Source: Euryarchaeota archaeon UBA181 (GTDB taxonomy: Archaea > Thermoplasmatota > Poseidoniia > Poseidoniales > Thalassarchaeaceae). From it: 15,544 bases of DNA. Shown in pieces: positions 1 through 8,042 of the stretch (positions within the stretch are counted from its first letter, which is position 1; each line of letters opens with the position of its first letter). The position numbers and the translations under genes are program-made. The notes below the pieces were generated by a model that worked only from the letters and a program-made list of their open reading frames with translations, had not been told where the DNA came from and searched no databases. Location of the stretch: NCBI GenBank assembly GCA_002496725.1, contig DALI01000075.1, positions 1 through 15,544 on the forward strand, given 5' to 3'.

Positions 1-873
1 TATATTGATACCTCCAAGTATAGAGTATGACAGAAGAAGTGCCAAGATAGCAGGGGTTGCCTTGCCGATTGTATCTATTGGGTTTCTTCTCTCGATTGAA
101 AGGCCCCATGAGAATAGTGATGAGATAGTCTGAGAAGATCTTTCACTCAAGAGTTCTCTTTCCTGAATACTCGCTCCTTCCACTGTATTTGATGACTCGG
201 ATATTTTCCCTGACTCCACCATTACAATTCTTTTCGCACATGAGATTATTTCTTCGTCATGTGAGGACATTACTACTGCATTGCCGTATTGTGACAGCTC
301 ATGCAGCCACCTCTTGAGGACCCCTTTGGAGAATGAGTCCAAACCTTCGGATGGCTCATCGAGGAAAACGACTCTGGGGCTGCTACTAAAAATCGCTGGG
401 GCCATTCCTGACAAAACTGCTAGTCGCCTCCTTAGTCCCGCTGAAAGTTGTGATACTCTGTCCTCACTCCGGTGAGACAATCCCCACTCTCCAAGAGCCT
501 CAATAATTACCTCGTCACTAAACTCAAGTCCAGATACTCTCAATGCAGTCTCAAGCCTCTCAGAGACCTTCTCTTCGCCACAAATCCCATCGGACTGAAG
601 TGTTAATCCAAACGGAAATGGTTTTTCCCTACTTCCGAGATGGTCCCTCACCTTGACAATGCTTCCGTTCTCTGAAAACCACTCCACTGAGCCGGAGGAC
701 AGAGGAATAATTCCGAGGCAAGCCTCAATCAGAGTGGTCTTTCCTGAGCCATTCTCTCCGACTAAACAAATTACATCCCCTTGATTAGCTTCAAAGTCCA
801 AGTTTCTAAGGACGGTTCGAGTGCCCCTGGTGACGCTGAGGTTGCTCGCCTTCAGCATGCGCGGCTGTACCAT
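1..873 (-). CDS. ABC transporter ATP-binding protein, CcmA-like, possibly fused to a CcmB-like permease (3' end cut by window edge)
   Basis: This is an open frame on the minus strand with no stop before the window edge (291 codons visible). It encodes a complete ABC ATPase domain: Walker A GENGSGKTT at residues 39-47, Q-loop Gln93, signature LSAGLRRR at 143-150, Walker B VVFLDEP at 168-174 and switch His205. The LSAG-x-RRR signature is typical of the CcmA heme-exporter ATPase family. After the ATPase, from about residue 250, a short segment with the charged stretch SIERRNP leads into a hydrophobic run (about 274-288) that is cut by the edge. CcmB permeases begin in a similar way, so an ATPase-permease fusion is possible but only inferred. 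The start is the ATG at 873; the ATG at 858 is an alternative. An in-frame stop upstream excludes a much longer protein. It diverges from the rhomboid gene. The ATPase call is firm; the heme-exporter assignment is tentative. Confidence 0.8.
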   Translation of the reverse strand, partial: MVQPRMLKASNLSVTRGTRTVLRNLDFEANQGDVICLVGENGSGKTTLIEACLGIIPLSSGSVEWFSENGSIVKVRDHLGSREKPFPFGLTLQSDGICGEEKVSERLETALRVSGLEFSDEVIIEALGEWGLSHRSEDRVSQLSAGLRRRLAVLSGMAPAIFSSSPRVVFLDEPSEGLDSFSKGVLKRWLHELSQYGNAVVMSSHDEEIISCAKRIVMVESGKISESSNTVEGASIQERELLSERSSQTISSLFSWGLSIERRNPIDTIGKATPAILALLLSYSILGGINI

Positions 874-951
874 GTCCAGCGGAGTAGCATTAGCCGTTTG
901 AGTAGTTCCATTCAGAAAATCGCTATTTGCGTACCCCTCTTGGGATGAACT
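874..951. promoter_or_regulatory. Divergent intergenic region between the ABC ATPase and rhomboid genes
   Basis: These 78 bases separate two divergent start codons and must hold both promoters. On the plus strand, the AT-rich string CTATTTGC at 923-930 lies 22-29 bases before the rhomboid ATG. That is where a TATA box would sit for a leaderless archaeal transcript, but it matches the consensus poorly. I see no convincing Shine-Dalgarno sequence for either gene and no clear TATA box for the minus-strand gene. Confidence 0.35.
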
Positions 952-1956
952 ATGAGTGTATTAGCGGACCTTGGGGTGTTTGATCACATCCTAGTTCTGA
1001 TTATGTTCTTAGCTTGTATTTTACCCTATATTTCTGCATACATGGGAAACACAAGTATGGCCCTAGCAACTATTCTTTCACTGATGCTAGTTTCATTCGT
1101 ACAATTTGCAATTTCAATATTTCAGGGAGTCCCTGTTGAAATGAGTTGGCCAGTTTCTATTTTTGGGATTAAGCCAGCCATATCTGGCTCTCCTTCTGAG
1201 TCATATCGATTTTTCACAAGTGCATGGATTCACGCTGGATGGATCCACGTACTGGGAAATATTCTGGTCGTTGGATTGGTGGGAATTCCACTTGAGCAGC
1301 GGATGGGTGGAAAAAGATGGTTATCAGTATACATCCTAGGCCTACTGGGCGGAAACATTGCATGGGTTTTGACTCATCCCGAATCAATGATTCCAGCAGT
1401 TGGTGCGAGTGGGGCTGCCTTCGGTTTACTCGGCGCGTACATGGCATGCTGGCCGAGTGACGAAGTGGAATTTCCCCTGCTATTTCTGATAAGAGCATGG
1501 CCAATTTGGATAATAGTATTCTTTAGACTCGGATTGGAGATTTGGCAAATGTATTCACTCCAGACGGGAACCTCTGGAGAAACTAACATAGCCCATATGG
1601 CCCACGTAGGTGGTTTCTTTCTCTCGTACTCAATGGCAAGACGAATTTCTAGAGGCGGTCCTCAACTTCTTGAGAGGGACATGACAGATGGAAACACAAT
1701 GCCTACTAGGAAAATACCTGAACTTGGCACAGATCCTTGGAGACTCTCAGGGGCCCCACTAGAGGGTAAATCACTCAGGGTTCTTGAGAAGCTAATTGAA
1801 GAAGGAGATGAAATGGAAACTAGGAGGGCGTGGTTGGAAGAGCTGTCTGAACATACAATATGTCCTGTGTGTGGAGGAGAGATATTAGCCGTCACCAAGA
1901 ATAGGCAAACCTCGATAAAATGTGGAGTGTCAGAGAGTCACCTAATGTGGCCTTAG
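952..1956 (+). CDS. Rhomboid-family intramembrane serine protease with C-terminal Cys-pair tail
   Basis: This 334-residue polytopic membrane protein cleaves substrates within or next to their transmembrane helices. The rhomboid signatures are present: His94 and His99 with Asn103 (H-x4-H-x3-N) in the segment before the active-site helix, the nucleophile Ser153 in GASG (151-154), and the catalytic His218 in AHVGG (217-221). Hydrophobic segments occupy roughly 11-30, 36-58, 96-112, 124-140, 151-166, 176-193 and 213-228. Beyond the membrane core, about 100 hydrophilic residues end in Cys304-x2-Cys307 and Cys324 with His330, which could bind zinc as a degenerate ribbon. The next gene, a giant subtilisin, starts about 17-68 bases downstream depending on the start used, so the two are probably co-transcribed. 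The family call is secure; the substrate is unknown, and the neighbouring single-pass protease is one candidate. Confidence 0.92.
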   Translation: MSVLADLGVFDHILVLIMFLACILPYISAYMGNTSMALATILSLMLVSFVQFAISIFQGVPVEMSWPVSIFGIKPAISGSPSESYRFFTSAWIHAGWIHVLGNILVVGLVGIPLEQRMGGKRWLSVYILGLLGGNIAWVLTHPESMIPAVGASGAAFGLLGAYMACWPSDEVEFPLLFLIRAWPIWIIVFFRLGLEIWQMYSLQTGTSGETNIAHMAHVGGFFLSYSMARRISRGGPQLLERDMTDGNTMPTRKIPELGTDPWRLSGAPLEGKSLRVLEKLIEEGDEMETRRAWLEELSEHTICPVCGGEILAVTKNRQTSIKCGVSESHLMWP

Positions 1957-2023
1957 AGCGAAAAAGAAGGTCTTGGACAGGTTGGGATTATACAGGGTCA
2001 ACAATTGGCTCTCTAAGAGAGCC

Positions 2024-5000
2024 ATGGGAAGAAGAGCTTCTTCAGTAACTCCTATCATGGTAGCTTTGATGCTACTTTTGCTAGATATTTCAGTTGGAGT
2101 CGGAGGAGAGCAATGGGAAATTGAGGGCGTGGTAGACAATATCGATGATGTTTATGTGGACGACATAAATGAGGTCCCGCCCCTTATGTGTGGCTCAGAA
2201 GAGTGTGCTACTAAAGATAGGACTCCCCATCTTCCGCCTAGTGGGGTAGAGTGGCCCGTTCAGGAACCTGGCTGGTGGTTTAACTTCTGGAATGATAATG
2301 ATAAGAATGGGATGGATGACCGTCTTCAGTGGATAATTTCAGGAGATAGAGAGTCCGTATCTACTAGTGCCATAATGGGCAATGATGGAAGAATGACTGT
2401 AGCGATATTCGTATGCTACTCATGGCACCCGGGAGAGAGTGACCTCTATGATCTAAAAGAAGTTCTTTCCGACCACGGATGGGAAGAACATGGGACTTAC
2501 TTTCGGACAGTGGATATTCTAGATACAGTAATAATTGAACACGTTCCAGTGAGTTCCTTGATTGAAATTATGATGCTTGAGGGAGTAGTTCTTGTGGAGC
2601 AACAGGATGTCCTGGTACCATATCTCAATACGGCGACCAAAGGGTCCAAGGTTAGGCCATCAAATGTTTTTACTGAGACGATGATGGACTATGGATATGA
2701 TGGCTCGGGAGTAGTTATCGCCATTGCGGATACTGGGGTCGATAACGAACATTTCTCTCTTGATGACTTCTCTGATGAGAATAATGACAATGAAGCAGAG
2801 CCGGATGAGCTACCGGATCCAAAGTGGGTAGCTGGTTGTGATTCAACGTCTTGGAACCAACAGGACTGTGATGACGGCGCGGATGATCCAGATGATGGTG
2901 ACGGCCATGGCACACATGTCGCGGGCATAGCTCTTGGGACAGGGGGTGATGAAAGGGAAAATATGGGGTATGCACCCGGTTCTTACCTTGTTGATATCAA
3001 GGTGATGACGGATGCTGGTGCTTCAAACTCTGGCTACACTGTAGCTGGGATTAACTGGGCAGTTCAAAACGTAGATACAGACTGGGGAAATAATGACTCC
3101 AGTAGAGGGATAGATATTCTCTCAATGTCATTCGGTAGTGGTTCCAGCCCTGCAGGCGAGGACCCGGGAGATAATGGGACCAGTCAGGATTCCCTAGCAG
3201 TGAATGCTGCTTCCGAGGCAGGTATAGTATGCGTAGCGGCCATTGGAAATGACGGGTATCGTAGAGTGACCTCAGTAGGGGCTGCGGACTCTGCCATAAC
3301 TGTTGGAGCGATTGATGATAAGGCCAGCATAGAGAGGGGAGATGACTCCATCGCATCTTACTCCAACTCTGGCCCCCGAGAGGATGATGGCGATGATAAC
3401 AAATGGGATGAGCTAAAGCCGGATGTTGTAGGTCCTGGCTCGAATATCATGTCCGCTCAACATGCAGCATCCAGCTCTCAGCTGCCAGGTTCTGCAAAGC
3501 CTCTAGCCAGTGACAATTATGTCCAAAAGTCGGGAACTAGTATGTCCACTCCTGCTGTAGCAGGCTTCATTGCTGCAATGCTCCAAATGGATGAAGATTT
3601 GACACCACAGGAAGTAAAGGATATCCTAAGGAATAACTCAGAGACCAGAGGAGGGGCATCGGCTCCAGATATTTCTGAGAGGTGGAATGATCAGTACGGC
3701 TTCGGAATAATTGATGGCGAGATGGTTTTGCAGGCCATTCTAGGAGATACAGGAGGCGGTGATGGTGGCGATGGAAACGGAACAGCCCCCCCTCCCACAG
3801 GTACCGAGGAATGGGTGATAATAGAAACACCTGAAGAAGACTCATGGCTGGTTGAAGGAGAGACGTACAGTGTACGGGGACATATTGATGAAGATGCAGA
3901 TACTAATGGGACAATAGAGGAAGTAAATGTCAGTATATCTTACAGGTACAAGCCGGAAGAAGGACCTAGGCAAACTGCTGTGTTAGTCGACTGGCATGTA
4001 GTCCAGGGGACGCTTAATTGGTCCACTCCCTTTACCATACCAGAATTCACTGAGGATGAGATAGATGTCGAGGACATAATTATTAAGGCGAAGGCGAGAA
4101 ATGAATTTAACGTCTGGAGCGAGATGGAACAAAGTGAACACTTAGTTGGTTTGATTGATGTCACATTGGGAGGGCCTAGTGGGCAGACTCCTGTATCGGG
4201 CAATATCAATATTTTTGGCGGATGGGAATCAGTTAATGGTGGAAATATTCAATGGCGACTAGGTACTGAAAACTGGGATACTGCACAGCAATTTGGGGGT
4301 TCTGGAAGTGATTCTGGAGATTGGTCGGTAAACTGGGATACTACTACAGTAAACGATGGATTCTATCGAATTTCGGTCAGGGTAGTAAGCGGTGATGGGA
4401 TATTCTCAGAGGAAGTCAGGAGAACCGTAGAGGTAGATAATGATCCACCTGCTCCAGATCTTATATTCAGAAGTGGAATCACGATTAGTGAGTATGGTTT
4501 GCCGGTATCTGATACATTCGTCAACACTTTCCTTGAGGTGGGTTGTGAAGTGAGAAATGATGGCGATCTTGACGCAACCGAGGTAACGGTTTACCTGAAG
4601 GAAAATGGGGCAAGAAAAGATGAGATTGTTATACCAAGTATAGGAAGCGGGGATATTGTTGATGTGGTCCTCTACTGGAATCCATTGACACTAGGGGAAA
4701 GGTCGCTTTCAATATCACTAGATCCATCGGATGAAATCGACGAAATAAATGAGGGGGATAACGAGCAAACAGTAGAGTTCCCGGTCTTGGAACGCCCTCA
4801 AGGAGTTGACTTAGCTTTCAGAGAAGGAGCTGTGAGAACGGAGCCCCCTGTCCCTAGGCCGAATGAGCAGTTTCTAATCACGGCCAGAGTTGATAATCTC
4901 GGTTCTAGCGATGCAAGAAATCTTGAGGCTATTTTGGAGATTAGGAACTCTGTCGGTTGGGAGGCCGTGTCCTCTTCACCAGTGAGTCTCGTGGTGGGCC

Positions 5001-6808
5001 AGGGCTCGTCTCAGATTTCATTTGCACACATGGAGAATTCCACTGGACCGGTACATCTGAGAGTGAGCCTATCTGGCACTGAGATGACTGATTTGGATTG
5101 GTCGAATAATATTGTTGAGTCTACTGTATTAGTGGATGAAACTACCTTGACAGGCCCCCGTACGGCAAGTTTCCCAACTGGGGAAGTTCCAGTTGGAATA
5201 ATACACATGAATGATGAGGGAGGAGTGGTAATAACGGCTAATGGAGATGAGCTAGGACTTTATCGGATGGGGGCTAATAGGGCTCTGACTGCATGCTCAA
5301 ATGTCCTGGAAGAAAAGTGGTCAGGAGATATTGTTGCAATGGCATCTGATGATGGCTTGGCGCATGTCGCATGGACTCGAAGGTATTTGGATAATTCAGG
5401 ATTCTTCCAGCAGACAGTAAGCTACACGACTATTGACTCAAGCTGTATAATGAGCCCTATTCAGAATTTGATGGAGCCGATTCTACTCTCGGATGGAAAG
5501 TACTGGGGAATTGGCATGGACATGAAGGAGCAGGAGATATTGATTGCGGGCTATCACCATGAAATGTTATCTTCGTCATCTAATCAAAATATAGGTATCT
5601 TCATGGCTATGTCCGAATCACCTACAAAATCATCTGATTGGTCCATAAATCCCCAAGTTATTAGTGGCCTTGACCTAGTTTCAGGAGTTACTGATCCTAT
5701 TGCTGTTGCCATGGGTGAAGATGATGGGCACATCCTCTACCAAGATACCAGAAACGACACTACGGGTGTCGACAGACTGGGACTCTGGTATGCCCATGGC
5801 CTTCCTGAGCAGACGTCGTGGTCATTCAAGAGAGCCGTGGGGGACCACGCATTCTCTCCTTCGATTTCCATTTCGGAGATTTCAGATGAAGATGTCATTG
5901 TAGCGGCCTGGGGAGAAGGATCGGGTCAGAGCTCGGAGCTAGTGACGACAATGGTCGACTCATCATTCTCAGCCATAGGGGAGGGAGAGGTTAGAACTGC
6001 AGCCAGAGGACTTAGCTATATTGAGCTACTTGATACGGAAAGAGGGATCCAGATTTTCTTCGATTTCGTGGGCCCCAGTGGACCACAGATGCAGTATGGA
6101 ATGATTAATCCCGAAGAAGGTTGGATAGGGGTCTCAGATAGATTGGGCATAGGGAGAATCGTAGTAGCCAGCAGATCGCCAGTTGACAGTGACGCAGTTA
6201 TCCTACAAACATCGCCGACTGGCTGGCAGATTAGGGCCTTAGTAGATGATTCATCGCCATTATCCTCCGAAGGTGGAATTTTGGAGCAGCTTAGAGTTTA
6301 TCTTGGACTCGATGAGAGAAATTTCAATGTGATACTTGTAGGGGTCTCTGGAGTTACCATCATCCTTTGTCTGGTGGTTATCTTGACAATGACAACTAGA
6401 GCTATCCGATGGGTAGGTGGGAGAAGAAGAGAGGAGGCCGCTGGGGTAGTCATACTGGAAGAGGACGTTGTGGACGTCATTGTTGAAACTGATATTTCTG
6501 TTAGCTCCTCTGATGTAGAGCTAGTAGAAGAGAGCGAACAGGGGCCCTCTGCATCTTCAGAAAGGAGGAGGAGGAGAGAATACAGGGCGAATTCTGATCC
6601 TGCCCCGTTCCAAGTCCCGCTAACCAATGAATCAGAAGTATTCTCTCTGCCAATACCCGTACACACCCCTCCCCTTCCCCCTCCTGATGCTCTTGGAACA
6701 TTAAACAGACGAGTTAGCTGTCACTCTTGTGGCTCTATTTTTGAGATTGAAGCTAGACTGAGTAGATCTAAATGTCCCGTATGTGACGAGAAGATTGAGC
6801 TTGGTTAA
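2024..6808 (+). CDS. Large membrane-anchored subtilisin-like (S8) serine protease with Ig-like, CARDB and zinc-ribbon domains
   Basis: The product is about 1,594 residues from the ATG at 2024. I chose that start because it opens directly into a signal peptide (GRR, then a hydrophobic run to about residue 28); a TTG at 1973 would add 17 residues. An EF-hand-like Asp/Asn stretch (about 90-99) and a propeptide-like segment come next. The S8 domain (about 223-572) has Asp236 (ADTGVD), His295 (GHGTH), oxyanion Asn409 and Ser506 (SGTSMSTP). After a Gly/Asp-rich linker come probable Ig-like domains (593-807), two CARDB-type domains (about 808-924 and 926-1039) and a beta-rich, possibly propeller region (1046-1415). 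One transmembrane helix (about 1436-1456) precedes an acidic, Arg- and Pro-rich tail with Cys1566/1569 and Cys1584/1587, a zinc ribbon predicted to be cytosolic. The protease probably degrades extracellular protein at the cell surface. The catalytic and anchor assignments are firm; the beta domains are inferred. Confidence 0.93.
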   Translation: MGRRASSVTPIMVALMLLLLDISVGVGGEQWEIEGVVDNIDDVYVDDINEVPPLMCGSEECATKDRTPHLPPSGVEWPVQEPGWWFNFWNDNDKNGMDDRLQWIISGDRESVSTSAIMGNDGRMTVAIFVCYSWHPGESDLYDLKEVLSDHGWEEHGTYFRTVDILDTVIIEHVPVSSLIEIMMLEGVVLVEQQDVLVPYLNTATKGSKVRPSNVFTETMMDYGYDGSGVVIAIADTGVDNEHFSLDDFSDENNDNEAEPDELPDPKWVAGCDSTSWNQQDCDDGADDPDDGDGHGTHVAGIALGTGGDERENMGYAPGSYLVDIKVMTDAGASNSGYTVAGINWAVQNVDTDWGNNDSSRGIDILSMSFGSGSSPAGEDPGDNGTSQDSLAVNAASEAGIVCVAAIGNDGYRRVTSVGAADSAITVGAIDDKASIERGDDSIASYSNSGPREDDGDDNKWDELKPDVVGPGSNIMSAQHAASSSQLPGSAKPLASDNYVQKSGTSMSTPAVAGFIAAMLQMDEDLTPQEVKDILRNNSETRGGASAPDISERWNDQYGFGIIDGEMVLQAILGDTGGGDGGDGNGTAPPPTGTEEWVIIETPEEDSWLVEGETYSVRGHIDEDADTNGTIEEVNVSISYRYKPEEGPRQTAVLVDWHVVQGTLNWSTPFTIPEFTEDEIDVEDIIIKAKARNEFNVWSEMEQSEHLVGLIDVTLGGPSGQTPVSGNINIFGGWESVNGGNIQWRLGTENWDTAQQFGGSGSDSGDWSVNWDTTTVNDGFYRISVRVVSGDGIFSEEVRRTVEVDNDPPAPDLIFRSGITISEYGLPVSDTFVNTFLEVGCEVRNDGDLDATEVTVYLKENGARKDEIVIPSIGSGDIVDVVLYWNPLTLGERSLSISLDPSDEIDEINEGDNEQTVEFPVLERPQGVDLAFREGAVRTEPPVPRPNEQFLITARVDNLGSSDARNLEAILEIRNSVGWEAVSSSPVSLVVGQGSSQISFAHMENSTGPVHLRVSLSGTEMTDLDWSNNIVESTVLVDETTLTGPRTASFPTGEVPVGIIHMNDEGGVVITANGDELGLYRMGANRALTACSNVLEEKWSGDIVAMASDDGLAHVAWTRRYLDNSGFFQQTVSYTTIDSSCIMSPIQNLMEPILLSDGKYWGIGMDMKEQEILIAGYHHEMLSSSSNQNIGIFMAMSESPTKSSDWSINPQVISGLDLVSGVTDPIAVAMGEDDGHILYQDTRNDTTGVDRLGLWYAHGLPEQTSWSFKRAVGDHAFSPSISISEISDEDVIVAAWGEGSGQSSELVTTMVDSSFSAIGEGEVRTAARGLSYIELLDTERGIQIFFDFVGPSGPQMQYGMINPEEGWIGVSDRLGIGRIVVASRSPVDSDAVILQTSPTGWQIRALVDDSSPLSSEGGILEQLRVYLGLDERNFNVILVGVSGVTIILCLVVILTMTTRAIRWVGGRRREEAAGVVILEEDVVDVIVETDISVSSSDVELVEESEQGPSASSERRRRREYRANSDPAPFQVPLTNESEVFSLPIPVHTPPLPPPDALGTLNRRVSCHSCGSIFEIEARLSRSKCPVCDEKIELG

Positions 6809-6810
6809 AC

Positions 6811-7467
6811 ATGAGAAGAGTACTTCTTGCATCTCAATCTGAAAGACGATTGATCTGGCTGAAAGAAAATTTAGAATCTCACAACTTGAGAATCGAGTCT
6901 AGATTCCTCAGGGCTCCTGAAATCGCCCCTCCCAAGGGGATGAGGGTAGGAGAGCAGGTTGAGGCGATATGCGTATCAAAAGCGAGGAATGCCTGCTTGG
7001 AACAAAGAGAATATGAGGAGCCGAAAGGATCTCTTTTTGATGCCATAATTGTATCTGATACCATGGTAGAGGACCCGGATGAACCGAGATTATCAATGGG
7101 AAAACCTACTGATTTTCTTGGAGCTGCAGGGATGATTATCAGACTCTCCGGGAGGAGGCACGTAGTTTGGTCTTCTACGACAATATTATTGCCCCCAGGG
7201 AGTAATAGCGGAGGTAGAATTTTTGAAGAGGGGTGGGAGGCCTCGACTTTTACTACCTCCTCCACCGTAGAGTTCGTTGAATTAGAGGAAGAGGAGATTT
7301 CTGACCTAGTATCGTCAGAATCATGGAGGGGAAAGGCAGGGGGTTACGACCTAGCTGGGGCGGCAGGTGAATACTGTCATCTTGTGGAAGGGGAAGAAGT
7401 CACAGTATTGGGGCTTTCCTCAGAAGCGATGCGATATCTCACTAACGTCCTTTCTAGACGAACGTGA
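6811..7467 (+). CDS. Maf-like nucleoside triphosphate pyrophosphatase
   Basis: This 218-residue cytosolic protein belongs to the Maf/HAM1-like group, which hydrolyses non-canonical or modified NTPs to NMP plus pyrophosphate. Family motifs appear in order: LLASQSERR (5-13, usually ASxSPRR), the acidic Asp83 in SDT (82-84), GKP (97-99), LSGRRHVV (112-119), and the C-terminal W-x-GKAGGY block (172-179). The order and spacing fit the family, whose members usually have about 190-200 residues. The usual proline of the first motif is glutamate here. The final block continues as DLAGAAG, where I would expect a sequence close to AIQG. The ATG lies 2 bases after the subtilisin stop, so translation is probably coupled. 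Its 3' end overlaps the convergent nifU-like gene by 14 bases. Substrate preference cannot be read from the sequence. Confidence 0.85.
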   Translation: MRRVLLASQSERRLIWLKENLESHNLRIESRFLRAPEIAPPKGMRVGEQVEAICVSKARNACLEQREYEEPKGSLFDAIIVSDTMVEDPDEPRLSMGKPTDFLGAAGMIIRLSGRRHVVWSSTTILLPPGSNSGGRIFEEGWEASTFTTSSTVEFVELEEEEISDLVSSESWRGKAGGYDLAGAAGEYCHLVEGEEVTVLGLSSEAMRYLTNVLSRRT

Positions 7468-7939
7468 CTTCTCCGAACTTGAGTATGAACTCCTTCTGAA
7501 TATCATCGAACCACTCCAACATAGAGGAAGAGAATCTGATCCTATCCACTTCCTTATCCATGAGTAAATCATCCTGAATTCCCTTCAACGTTCCGGGGGC
7601 TGCTCCACAGGAGACGCATGCACCGTCCAAATCGATTACTAGAGATAGTGTCTTGGATGCATCTGTATTTCTTGAAAACTCCCAACTAGAAAGGATCAAT
7701 CCCCCCCCATGTCCGTCAAGTGCGGCTCTAACTGGCCCAAGTCTGGCCATCAATGCAGGAATAAGATCAGAGGAATCATCCTCCAGGAGGGATATTAAGG
7801 AAATTTTCCTAAGTCTGCTCAATTCACCTTTATCGTGAACATCATCTATTCTTCTTTGGGCCTCGATTCTCATCTGTTCTTCTATTTGGGAGCCATAAAT
7901 ATTGATCAGCTCATCCCCCTCTGACCCGTCGTGCTCCAT
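7454..7939 (-). CDS. NifU C-terminal-domain Fe-S scaffold/carrier protein
   Basis: The product is 161 residues. The C-terminal half (about 62-161) is a NifU-type domain: the helix PALMARLGPVRAAL leads into GHGGG (76-80, where DGGD is usual), then a beta segment, and DGACVSCGAAPGTLKG (105-120) carrying the Cys108-x2-Cys111 pair. Two such domains hold a [4Fe-4S] cluster between subunits and pass it to client enzymes. The first 60 or so residues are hydrophilic, acidic and helical; they do not resemble an A-type (NfuA) or NifU N-terminal domain, and I cannot name them. The gene diverges from sufCBD across about 100 bases, which supports a role in the same pathway. The ATG at 7939 has an AT-rich TTTCTAAA string 22-29 bases upstream on its strand, compatible with a leaderless transcript. 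Confidence 0.85.
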   Translation of the reverse strand: MEHDGSEGDELINIYGSQIEEQMRIEAQRRIDDVHDKGELSRLRKISLISLLEDDSSDLIPALMARLGPVRAALDGHGGGLILSSWEFSRNTDASKTLSLVIDLDGACVSCGAAPGTLKGIQDDLLMDKEVDRIRFSSSMLEWFDDIQKEFILKFGEVTFV

Positions 7940-8042
7940 GTCCTTGGATTGGGGGTACTCTTTAGAAATGTCCTAATGATAGTGATATGGATGGCCACAC
8001 ACATTCAAAAGGCTGGAACTGTGCCAAGTGTTGAGGAGTAGC
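7940..8042. promoter_or_regulatory. Divergent control region between the nifU-like gene and sufCBD
   Basis: This 103-base region must drive the nifU-like gene leftward and suf rightward. At 7961-7968 the string TTTAGAAA (TTTCTAAA on the minus strand) sits 22-29 bases before the nifU-like ATG and may be its TATA element. For sufC, the GAGGAG at 8033-8038 lies 4 bases before the ATG at 8043 and is a good Shine-Dalgarno match. It favours that start over the in-frame GTG at 8028. A shared promoter region would allow joint control of Fe-S assembly, but I see no clear operator such as a long inverted repeat. Confidence 0.4.

Noticed and set aside
1973..2023. TTG start giving a 17-residue longer subtilisin
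   Set aside because: The added residues precede a good signal peptide that starts cleanly at the ATG at 2024; not excluded, but less likely.
3739..3803. Gly/Asp-rich coding stretch as a DNA repeat
   Set aside because: It is a flexible protein linker after the S8 domain with irregular codons, not a true tandem DNA repeat.
6298..6666. Ser/Thr-rich minus-strand frame opposite the subtilisin tail
   Set aside because: The Ser/Thr richness is the antisense image of the acidic and Arg-rich tail codons; no start signal or motif.
6879..7265. Long open frame on the minus strand inside the Maf-like gene
   Set aside because: It is antisense to a well-supported coding sequence, lacks family resemblance and is low-complexity; a codon-bias shadow.
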